From NCBI RefSeq assembly GCF_014851395.1, contig NW_024041373.1:5036122-5100121 (forward strand): DNA of 64,000 nucleotides. Reading direction: 5' to 3'. Source of the DNA: Micropterus salmoides. Its lineage: Eukaryota > Chordata > Actinopteri > Centrarchiformes > Centrarchidae. The number at the start of each line of letters is the position of its first letter. The stretch's first letter is position 1. The notes under the pieces were generated by a model. It was not told the DNA's origin. It ran no database searches and saw only the letters and a program-made list of their open reading frames with translations. The translations under genes and the position numbers were made by a program. Shown one piece after another: positions 24,501 through 36,500 of this stretch.

Positions 24501-27500
24501 CTTTGGCAGCAAATCCAACTGGCCTCACAGCTGCATACCACATGTAACCACACCAGCCCAGGAACTCCGATTCTCTCTGACCAATCAGCAGTCTGCCGTG
24601 TTTTCACGTCACATTTTAGTATCGCCTCAGCTAGCTTGGAACCTCGGCAGAGGTGATACCAAAAAAAAGTACCTGGAAGCAGGTACAACTTTTCCACGAT
24701 GGAAAACCAAACAAAGCGAGGCAAATCGAGCTGGTACCGTGCAGTGGAAAAGGGGCTATAGAGAAATCTTAGATCTTTTGAATTCAGCTCATGACGAATG
24801 GGGGCAAAAACAAAAGCATTGCATTTATAATTTTGTTCAGTGTATTTTTAAAAAAGTCCAGTGACTTCCTAAACTAGCTCGGCTCTGCAATTTTTAACAA
24901 GCATTACAGGAGTAAATAGTGCATTTGCTGGGGACTATTTTCAGCTGTGGAATAATATATGTTTCACAAAGTAGTAGGGGTGTAATGAGACAGCTCCTGA
25001 GACGAAACACAATATTGGGTTCATGAGATTAAGATGAGACCAACACAATTTTTAAGAAATCTTCAATGCTGAATTATATGAAATTCTGAGCATTTAACAC
25101 TTAATTTCCTGCATTCTGGTGAATTTTTCTGTATTTTTAGGGTGAAATTCAGAAAACAGAATATAATGCAGAAAATAATTTTACTTTTAGATGTTTCTCC
25201 AGTAGATGAACGTTTCTCATGTAATATCCCTCTTTTGTGTCTTTTGTTTGAAGAAGTAACCTCTTTAAATGGGCATGTGGCACCTTCTATCCAAAGCGAC
25301 TTACAATTGCTATACATGTCAGAGTTCGCACGACTTTACGCATGCAACTAAGGGTTAAGTCTCTTGCTCAGGGACACATTGGTGGACGTGTCAGTGGGGA
25401 ATTGAACCGGGCACACCAAAAGATGCATCTTATCTCATCTTATCCACTACGCTATCACCACCCCTAAATTAATTTATTTTTATTCTGTTATTAACTCCTG
25501 GACTTTGATAGCTCCTGTATTTCAGCAGGTTTTTTGCTCATGTTCAAATATTTTGTAAATATTACACCTTCAAACTATTTTATTGTCTTCCAACAGTGTG
25601 TCTCACTTGACAATTTCTGGACATGTCAGAGATCACAGATGTGGGAGGGTTTTTGAATGTTCAGAAAGTTTAGAACATGAGCAGAAAACCTGCTGAAACA
25701 CAGGAGCTAATAAAGTGCAGGGGTTTATAACTGAATTGAAATTAATTGATTTATCATAGAGGTGAAAAGGTGCCATATGCACAAAGACTTAACTTCCGTA
25801 ATGCCTACATGTGTGTTAATTCAGCAGGGAAGAATGAAATAAGTTGATCTACAGGAGAAACATATCTGACAGCAATATAGAATGCCTGAGAGCTGCACTG
25901 GATTATACATTAGTAAACCATTAAATGCAGTGCATGATTTTTTTCCTCAATAAGTTGTTCCAGACAAATTCACCAGAATGCAGGAAATTAAGTATTTAAA
26001 ACAGAAATTTTTCAGCAAAATTATCAGGTGAAAACTGGTCTGGGCTAAGCCCCCAATTTTTCAAAATCCTGGCAATGTCCCTGGTGTAACCCGCCTTTTG
26101 CCCGATGTCAGCTGGGATTAGCTCCTGCCCCCCCGCGACCCTGTACCTATATGTTTGGTTGATGATGGATGGATACATAGATGGATGGATGATTGACTAA
26201 TCGAAATAATAATTGAGATTAGTCGACTATGAAAATAATCATTAGCTGCAGCCCTAACTACGACTATGATGAAGTTTAATCTTTTATTCAATACAGTATT
26301 CTCACCTTTGATCAGAGACTGTAGAGACTCCAGAGCTTGCCGTACGTTCGGGTTATTCAGTGCTGGCAATGTTAAGCCTGCTGCTGTTGCTTCTGAGCCG
26401 AGAAGTACAGGAGGTATCTGCTTCCCCTCCTTCTGCCCCTGCATCTTCACCATGATCTCGCTGATGTCTGCTGTGCCCAGACTTTTTAAAATGTTCTTGA
26501 TCTTCTCACACTCACTGCTGTCCAGATTGACTAAGCTTGAGGAAGTAATTTGAAGGGGTTGCTTCAGATCAAGCACATCCCCTACATTACTGAATACAGA
26601 CCTATTCTGATGCTGTTGACTGCCAAGAGCAACACTATCCATGTCTTGTAGTTTGGCATGGCCTCCAATCTGGGAAATCGATGCAAAAAGTGTAGTGGAG
26701 GACTTAATGGCTTGTTTTCCTCCAGTGTCTTCATTCCCATACAAGAACGACTCTTCATCTTCCAGCTCATCAGCTTTCTGGACTGCAGATTCCTCTTGAC
26801 TTTGAGCCTGAAGCCAAGAGAAGTCGCTGCCTACTCTGTCATGGGGAAGGAGCATACTGTCGTTTTCCAATGATGTTGAATTCTCCAGACTGTCATGTTT
26901 CTGATGTCTGTGCTCATCCGGCACAAGCTCCACTTTTTTGCTTTCATCTGAGGCCTGTACAGGAGAAAGAGATGCATTAACTAACTATGATTTAAAGTAT
27001 TTTATCTAGTGCTTACATAACATATTTGAACTATTTTTTAAGTGTTAAAGAGGTGGTATAATGCTTTTTGTCTTTTTCCCTCTCCTTTATTTTGTTTTAG
27101 ACTTTTTTTTTGCATGTAACAGGTTTGCAAAGCCCAAAGTCATTTCCCATCTCCCACAGAAAACTCTGAATTGCTTGAAAACAGCTCGTTTGTAGTCCAG
27201 TCGTTTCGAAATGACGTCATATAACGCTTGGCAAGCGGCTACTCCGACACACCCTCAAAAACACCGGTTGAAAAACAGTGAGCTGCAGCACACAGCTCTC
27301 CTCACCCTTCCAAACACTAGCTACCCTCCAGGAGGTCAATGGACATAAAGTTGTTACTGTGATGTAGAGACAGAGCTCAGTTAAAACTTTATGGATGAAA
27401 GATACTTTTGTTACAGATTAATAACTCACCACTCTGAAACTCTTGCTCCAGTCCAAGTTGCCAAGCTGGTCGGCAACATGTAGCCTACAGCTGAATCGAA

Positions 27501-30500
27501 GATGTTTACCGTCTTTTCACTGACCAGCCTTTCTCTGCTTCTGATTGGCTAGTAGTCCTTAACTAGGAACTGCGCATGTGCAACTTCCAACAAAAGATAA
27601 TTTAGAGACAAGATGTATCACTCCATAGCTAAAACGAAGCCTTCACACAGGGAGAAAAGAGGAGCTGCAGCAATGTGCAGTATGACACAAAAATCTGGTG
27701 TTTTTTGAAAATTAAACCATGTAAACCTGTTCTGGAACAAACTCTAAGTAGGATTTTGAACCTGAAAATGAGCATAATACCACCTCTTTAATGTTTCCAA
27801 AATCCTTCTCACTAGTGAAAGTTTGTTACTCTTGACTTTCCAAACCTTTCTATTTTTCAGCAAATAAAACAAAAATGTCATTCCTTATTAAATAATTTTC
27901 AATAATAAAAGATGCAGCTTATTGCTTTAATACAGAACAATTACGATTCTCATTAATATTTACATAGAAGTAAATAATTTACATTTTCCCCAGAAGGCAG
28001 TAGTGTTAAAACTGAAGATATAAATTTAATAACACGACACTTTACTTGCACTGGCATTTTTGTAGTTATAGCTGCGCAATGTATTAACTATTATTCTTTG
28101 TCTTTGTAATGTTTACCTTTATAATAACAAACAAGAGCTGTTTGGTCTGTAGTTTCTACACACAGAGGCTTTACACTGTGTGTAGAATGGAAATATTTGC
28201 TGTCTCCCTGCCCATTTCAGTGTTTAGTTAGTGTTTGGCTGGTGTGCCACTTTTGAAAGCAGTAAGTAAAGCTTGTCTGCGATGTACTAAAGCAATTCTG
28301 TGCTTGACAATTTGTTAAAGAATTATGCTCAAGTCACCTCCCAGGCTCCATAGTTTTTATTTATTGGCCTACTCGATAGTTAAATGTAGTTGATGGGAAA
28401 GTGAATGAGGATTTTCAGGATGAATATCACTGAAAGGTGAGTTTTTTCAGAAGCCTACGACCAGAAAAAACTATGGTATACTTAGGTGTCTAAAAGCACA
28501 AACACTACAACACCACTAGCCTGAGTTTATGATAAAGCAAATATATGCATGTTACTAACTCGACTTCTTCCCTCTGCCATAGTTTGTGCTTTCTCATCCA
28601 TAGAATTATCATTAATAGTCCCACCCTGAGTCAGGGTTCTGTTCGAGGTTTGTACCTGCTAAAAAGGAGTTTTTCTTTGACTGTATCTGCCAACTGCTTG
28701 CTCAGGGTGGCAATTGTTGGGTCTAGACCTGCTCTTTGTGAAAACTGCAATGAAATGACTTCTGTTATGAAAACTATATAAATAAAACTGAATTGAGTTG
28801 AATTCACTTGTCAAGTTTGTTTTTAAAAATCCCAGCTTTTCTGTGGGAAGGGGAGTCTGATTGTTTCAAGGCCTTTTTTGTGCCTGTACACAATTATGAG
28901 TATGGCCCCTAGTCATTTGGTTCTGCTTTACTTACTTTCAGATGTTTAAACATTTTTGTTATTTCTTAATACTCAGCAGAGCAGTATTCAATCAGCTATT
29001 TAACACCTCTTTCAGTCTGTGGCGAGGTGCACCCATAATGTATTTAAGTCAACATGAAGTAGGCCGCAAGCCATTTTCTTGTACCGCTAAATTATCATAA
29101 TAAAGACAATAGATGCACTTCTGTTTATGGTTTATACATGCTAGTAGTTTGTCTGGAATTGTAGCTGTACATATAATCTTGTTAATGTTTTATAGACAAG
29201 CTGTGAGGCAAACTGCTGCTCCACTTGGTCGATACCACTTTTAGCTTGAACTCTTGGATAGCGTAAGTATTATGAAAATGCCATTGGTGTAACTAAACAG
29301 TATCTTCAAGAACCACACTTTATATAGAGATGTACTCTGATAATTGACTAAAATAAGATATTTTGTAGAATGTATGATGAGCTCTACCTGAATAGTGAGG
29401 ATGGCATCTTTGAGGGTGGGCAACCGCTCTTCCAGTTCTTTGCTGTTCATGACCAGCTTCAGTCCTTCTAACAGACTACTCCCGGTCAGATTATTACTAC
29501 TGCTTACACTGCTGCAGCTGTGGCTGGGGCTCCTCTTTCTCTTTTTGTCTTTGCCACGGCTCTTTTCACCACTGCTACTTCGTGACTTGGACCTCCTGAC
29601 ATGGCTTTTGCTCCTTGCATGACTCTTCTTCTTGCTTCGGCTCCGACTCCTACTGCGAGCCCTGCTTTTGCTTCTTGCCCTGCTTTTACTTCTAGCTCGA
29701 CTCTTGCCACGAGCACGACTTTTGCTCCTTCCTCTGCTACGACTGCGTGCTCGGCTTTTGCTTCGTGCACAACTCTTGGCTTGAGATTTGCCCCGGCTTT
29801 TGCCACGACTGCGGCTTCGACTGCGGCTCTCGCTCCTGGTCACATGCTTCTGGTACTCCTTGTCTGATTTGACTGCTTCTTTCAGAACATTAGCCGACTT
29901 AAAAGCATCAGCCAGGTTGTATGCCATGTTCCCTTTGAGATAGTCTGGGAGAGGCTTGTTGGCTGCAATGCATCTCAGGAATTCCTCACCAGCTCGGTCA
30001 CTGAAAATCAACAATGCATGTGTTTCAAACACCAGCAAACACAAAAGTATTTGTCATTAAACTTTTAATTCTAGAGCTGTGCGATATGACTAATCTCACA
30101 TCCCGATATAGGTAATTTCATATCCCGATTACAATACATAACCCATCCATCCATCGTCAACCACTTATCCTGCGTACAGGGTCGCGGGGGATACATATCC
30201 CAATATAGAACTTTTTTTCTAAATTCAATGAAATATCATACTGTTGGAATTTCCAACAGTAACTCATATTTCTCTGCGTCATAAAGGTGGGGTATGCAAT
30301 TATAGAGAAATCCAATACCACAACAAACACCATGACATAGATTGAACAAAGACACAGCAAGTAATGTAACTAAGATGAGCTAAATTGTAGGTTAGCAAAC
30401 TGATGCTTCTTGCTGCTGCAAAGCTAACAAGAGAGGACGAGATGGGACGGTTCCAGAGCAGCACAGCAGCTCCAGACAGTGATACTCACAACTCTCCTGC

Positions 30501-33500
30501 CGCTATAGCTAACATCACAATAACAGCATGTCTTGGTGAGCTACAAAGTAAAAAGTAAGCTGAATATCCGTGGGCAAGTCCTTAAACGTTTCCACACAAA
30601 TCATGGCTGATACTGCCGGAATAGTGTTGTGCAGCTCGTCCATTCAACAGACTCGTTTTTGCTTGCATGGTCTGATTGTTAAAACAAATTACAGTCCAGA
30701 GCCATGATCATAACATAACAGGCACCTTCTCAGCAACAGGTTAACATATATAAATATGTTTCTAGAGCATAATTGTAAACAATAGAGGTTTTTCTATCGT
30801 CAAACAATATCATATCGCACAGCCCTGATTAACACACACACACACACACACACACAAATATATACCTGTTGTCTGGAGGATGATGTTCCACAGGAGTGGG
30901 ATTCCACTGTGGGACCCCAGTGTGCGGTGGTTCTGGGTTGATCTGCTGCCTGCCTCCCAAAGCAACCACTGTACTATGGTCTATGGAGAAGCTGCTACAG
31001 TGGGGCTGAGAGTATTCAGAATTTATGTTATAGTGCTGTACAAGACAGAACTGCAATAGCATATTTAATACTTTGTAAATCAAAAACGGACAGTTGTACA
31101 TTTTCAAATGTTTTCCCTTTGATCAAAATGGAAATTATTTAATTGTGTTCTGTGGTTACAACACAGACAATATACATAACGTTTTACAATTTGTCATTGG
31201 GTCACATCAAATCCTACTGTCGATCAGCTGCCTCTTGCAGCAAATTCCATGATATACAAATTGAAAATGCTAGTCAACAGAAAAAAATGGCACAGGCGTA
31301 CATGAAATTGACTAGCCATTTCCCATTTGTCAGAAACAATTGAGATAATGTGAGTAAGGAACAACCAGGACATGCGGGTCAATACTTTTCTGCTGACCTA
31401 CATGACCAAGTAATGCTGTTAAAGTACTTTATTCCTTTGTAGACCAATAAACTGCAACGGTATAGTACCAGTCAAAATGATGAAGGGAACTGGTGTACTT
31501 TTTGTTTAAATTGTAGGAAAACTGTCAGCCTTTGGCATATATATCATAAAAGGGTCCGGAATATGAGACAAAATTTGTTTTGGAAATTACTAGGGCTGAC
31601 CCCGAATAGTCGAAGATTTGATGCTTCAATGGGCGGAGCCTGATTCGACTGTCAATCTCACAGTCGAAGCTTCGCAACGCTGTTTCGCAACGCTGTTTCG
31701 CAATCTGCGTTTTCTGTACTTGTGTTCTTGTGGACTTCATCAGTCGCAGCCAAAGTACAGTTCCAATTCAAAAGTCCGCATCTAGCCAAGTACAGTCAAA
31801 TACCTGGATGTGTTCTCGCCTCGCCCCGCCCCTTTTTACCGAGCCTGCATCGGTGGTGACTTGTGTGGACTTCGGATAGCCAGATATCCCAGAATGCATT
31901 TTGCCGCCAAAAAGCAGAAATGTCAGAGGAGAAAACTCACAACTGTAACTTATAATACTGATCTTCTTGTGTCATATAGTAGTTTTAAGAGGTTTTTTTT
32001 ATGCGGCAATATAATTGTTTGGAGATGTGAGATCCCGCCCGCTAACAGGTCCGGCTGTCATCAAGTCCGCTGCTGCTCCAATTACTGAATGACTGACTGC
32101 GTGCTCCTGTTCCTGGGAGTTTGTACTCCCTAGCCGATCTTGCCAAGTCAGAGCTTTAAAGTACAGAAGTCCGAACTTGGCAAACTCGGTACAGCCATGC
32201 CATTTTGGCGATACAGGTGTGCTGAATGTCTGATTTTACATAGAACTACCAGTTTTCTTCCATTAAGTTAATATACAGCCTATTACAATACACATTTCAA
32301 AGTTTAATGCTGTAAATAAACATGTAAAAAGAATGAAACTTTCAACAAATGTTTTTGAAGTGCGTGAATAAATCCAAAATTGTAACCCTAACCCTGGGTT
32401 GTAAGTGTGCATGTGTAAGCATAACGCGTATGTGTGCAGCGGTGGAAGAGGAACACTTGCTGAAGAGAGGGAGCTCCAGCTTCTCTGGTGTTGTGCCCAG
32501 TTGTCCGCACCTCGCGGGATTTTCGGATAATTTATCACTGTTGAAGAACCACATGAAGAATATTTTATCGTTTTTAAATAGCTGGCTACTAGAAATAGAC
32601 CTGCGAGGAACCATGACGTGTATGCAGTTGTCGGCAGCAGTAACTCTGCACAAGACCGTTGAATGACAGGTGCGAGAGCGCCTCAGTTTAGCTGGAAATT
32701 TACAGTGTAAGTTGAATGAAAACAGACTGCAGCTCTGCAGCTTCTCAAGCTTAAAGCAGAGCTACCGTGTGCGTAACCCCCCCCCCCGCAATTGCCGCGC
32801 AATTCTGATTCGACTATGTAAATCCTTAGTCAGGGACAGCCCTAGAAATTACTTTTGAAAATTGGGGGTCAGCTAGACAAAAAAATTTTTAAATGGCATG
32901 AAACAAACAATATTATGTTAAAAGGTGCCGTAGAATACTAATTTTCATGTTCATAGTTGAATTTATGGTTTCTAATAGGGATGTTACGATACCAGAAATT
33001 TAGCAGTCGATAGTCATTACCAGTACAATTTCACGATTCTAAATACCACGGTAAAAAAACATAAAAAACAATAAATCCCATGTACTTCAACATAACACTC
33101 ATTTAATAAAAACATTTTAGCAATACAATGAACTAAACAGAGTCAAAGTTGTTAGAAAACATCCAGGACAGATAAGAGGTTATTGATCAATATATTAATA
33201 AATGAGCAAGCTACTGAAATTACAGATTTGCACTGTGCATTTTAATTATTAAATTGCTTAATTTTCTTAACTTTTCTTTACAAACTCACAGTGAAATGTT
33301 TAAGGGTGGTTACTATCGTGGCAGTTGTCTGGGATTTTTTTACTGAAAACAAAAAAGATGTGATGATTGAAATAAATCCTATTGCACTTTTAAGACGGTC
33401 CCTAACTTTTTTTTAAAGATATAACAGTAAGCCTGCTTACCGCTTTGATGTGTTATGTGGGCGCAGATACTGTGGGGGAGTTTTCAGTAGCCCAAATGTT

Positions 33501-36500
33501 GAGATTCTGTGTCACTATTTGAGCATCTTTCATGGCATGAGTGGATTTTTCTTTTCATTGCTTTATGAAATTGATTTAGAAAAATGTTTGGAAGACTGTT
33601 AAGTGTGTTAAATAACTTAATCTGATGTTTAAAGTGACGAGAACTTTTTAAAAGTAAACTGGAACGACCACTTTTTCAGTGCCTGACGCTTTAAGGTGGA
33701 AACACCAACACACAGCCAAGCTGAAAGAATAAGGCACAAACATTCACACCGTCTGTAATTTCTGTCTTCCCGCATGTGTCAGCTGTAGCTGTGTACCAAT
33801 TTTTATTTGTCTGACATTATAGTTTGAGCTTTGTAAAATATGCTGCTCTGCTGATTTTTTTCATGTCTGTGATTGGTCATCTGCTTCTAACACCGCCTCT
33901 TATGTGAACGCGCTCATGGCTGGATTGGGAAACCCTAGGTTGACTTAGCAAGTTGCTAACCAGCTTCTTGTGACCATTGACTGAGAGCCTTCACAAAAAA
34001 TGTAAATACATTTTACACATACATTTTCCATTCTACGGCACTTTCAACCACGTTGTCATACTACTTATAACTAATGCAATACAAGTTGGAATTAGCGCCA
34101 TCGGCACAGGTTTTTCATTTGCTAAAAATCGACCCAACTACTATGTGCATTGTGGAGGAGGTGCATACATGCTACAACGTAGCTATGGCAGAAATGTGCA
34201 TCACTGTAGCTATGCCATAACTATAAATCCAACGTAAGGTTGTGCTTGTCACACAATGGTATTCCTTTTTGCCATACACCACACATTTTCCGCACTTCCA
34301 ATTCTCAAGACAGTGCTTGTATGGTAAGCAACAGCACAGTGTATATTTCCATCTGTGGCTGTATTTGTCACAGAGTAGTGGTAAAATGTGTAGCATTTCT
34401 GAGATCAGGTACCACAGTAAAGACAAAAAGGACCAGCTCAAAGAAAGACAGCAAACAGGTTTCCTTTTTACCTTCTGATATATTTTGTGGTAACACTGTT
34501 GAAATTCACTTTGTGGAATAAAACAATACACAGCAACAGGAAGACGTGATCATAGGTTGATACACACAATATAAATGATAGAAATGATACAATGTTTACC
34601 ACATATATAGAATTGAAGGGGATGCTCAAAAGTAAAACCCTTATTTTATTTGATAGTTATCGAAACATTTCACGCTGGACAAAGTGTTGGAACACAAGTG
34701 GTGTGGGGTTTGAGAGGAGGGCACAAGGACAGTGTGATTTCCACATAATCTGCATACTAAGGAGAGAACTTCACTCTTCCTGCAGGCGCTACGCGCTCCA
34801 AAGCCTCTGGCAGAACCCCCCCCAAACTTTGACAGAGAATTGAAACTGCAAACCATGTCGTAAAAAAAAATAGACCCTAAAGAAACTATCAAAAATATCA
34901 AATCACAACTGAATGTGAAAAATATCAAAATAAAATAAGAATATAGGTTTGTCAGTGTATGGTAACAAGTGTGTTACATTCATTCTTTATTGGAATCTTG
35001 GATTTTTAAAAATGTTTTTATGTTTCAGTGCCAATACTATTTAAGTGCCAAATATTGACATGTCCTGGCTCCACAGGCATCTACTACCATGCATGCAATC
35101 ATTGCATGCATGGTAATTTAAGTACAAGTATTCAAGAACTGTACAATTTGAGGATACTTACACTCTAGGAAAAGTATTTCCTTTTGGTCATACTTTATAC
35201 ATCCACACCACTACATTTACTCTGAATTTATTCTGGTGACCTTTTCGTCAAAGTGACGCACAAATGAGGCATATTCTAAATAACCATAAATAAGTAGTGT
35301 ATTTTCTTCAATGCACTCTTCTTTTTTCCAGCTATAGAGGAATACTGCAAACACTTCCCTGCATGGTCAAATGGCTCTGCCAATCCTTCAGTCCTTTATG
35401 TAACTGCAAAATATGGGAAGCAATATAATATAAATTGCCAGTTAATAATTATTGATTTTATATATATTTTATATTTATTACACAGTATCATTATTTCTAC
35501 TTAATAAATCACATAAATCACAAATGGTAATTGTAAAAAAGTAATAACCACTGATATTTGCAATCAGAAAAGTAATCCTATGTAGCATGGAAAAAATAAT
35601 TTTACTGACTTACCGAGGTACATAAATCACTTTAGCCAATGCTACAGTGGCTCTGCTGCAGATTGGCGTGCAACTGAAAAGTCCTTTCCAGTCAAGTCAA
35701 GTAAATGTAGGGCACGACGATATGGCCAAAATGTTATCACGATAATAAGTTTCATATCTTTCCATATCGATAATTATCACAATAAGCAGGGCTTGACAAT
35801 AACGGTTGCACGATGGCCCAGGGCCAGTAAAACGTAACGTCGGGACAGTTGAACTAGCAACTCACTGGCCTGAGCCAGTGCAAAAACATTAGTATTAAAA
35901 AAAAAATAATAAAATAAAAAAGAAACAACATCCTGCAGTTGTTTTGCAGCTCTTGGCGCGCACCGATGTCCAATCCAGAGTTATAGTTACGTGACGAGAG
36001 GTTGTCAAATGTTATTTCTCTAATCTCAATCATGCGGCAACCTCTGGGTCTGAAAGTGAAACCGTGCAGATGGAATTTAAAGCTGCATTCTCTCTAACGG
36101 CCAGCAGGGGGCGAGTCCCATTAGAAATAATGGTAAAATGTTGCTACTTCTCAGCTGATTTATTACCTCAGTAAACAAGTTTAAATGACTTTATAGTCTC
36201 AGTCGCTAGTTTCAAGTCTTCAACACAGCATGATGTTCATTTAGTATATTATGGTCCTATTTTGAGGAAAATAGACAATAATGCAGCGTTTGCTTTTGGG
36301 TGGGACTACCTTGTGATTGACAGGTCGCTACCATGGCAACCTGTTCATCAGGATAGTTCCGACTCGTGTCTGCTGCTCTGTGTACATTGGCTGATGGCTG
36401 TCAGCAGGAGAGCACATCATGTTTGAGTCTGTTAGTATGTTTTGTTTTAAAAGTAAATTGTTTTGTTAACCTTTTTATTTTTTATAATTCTAACTGTGAT

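Noticed and set aside
29395..29867. Plus-strand and out-of-frame ORFs over the RS exon
   Set aside because: Shadows of the Arg/Ser-repeat coding sequence.
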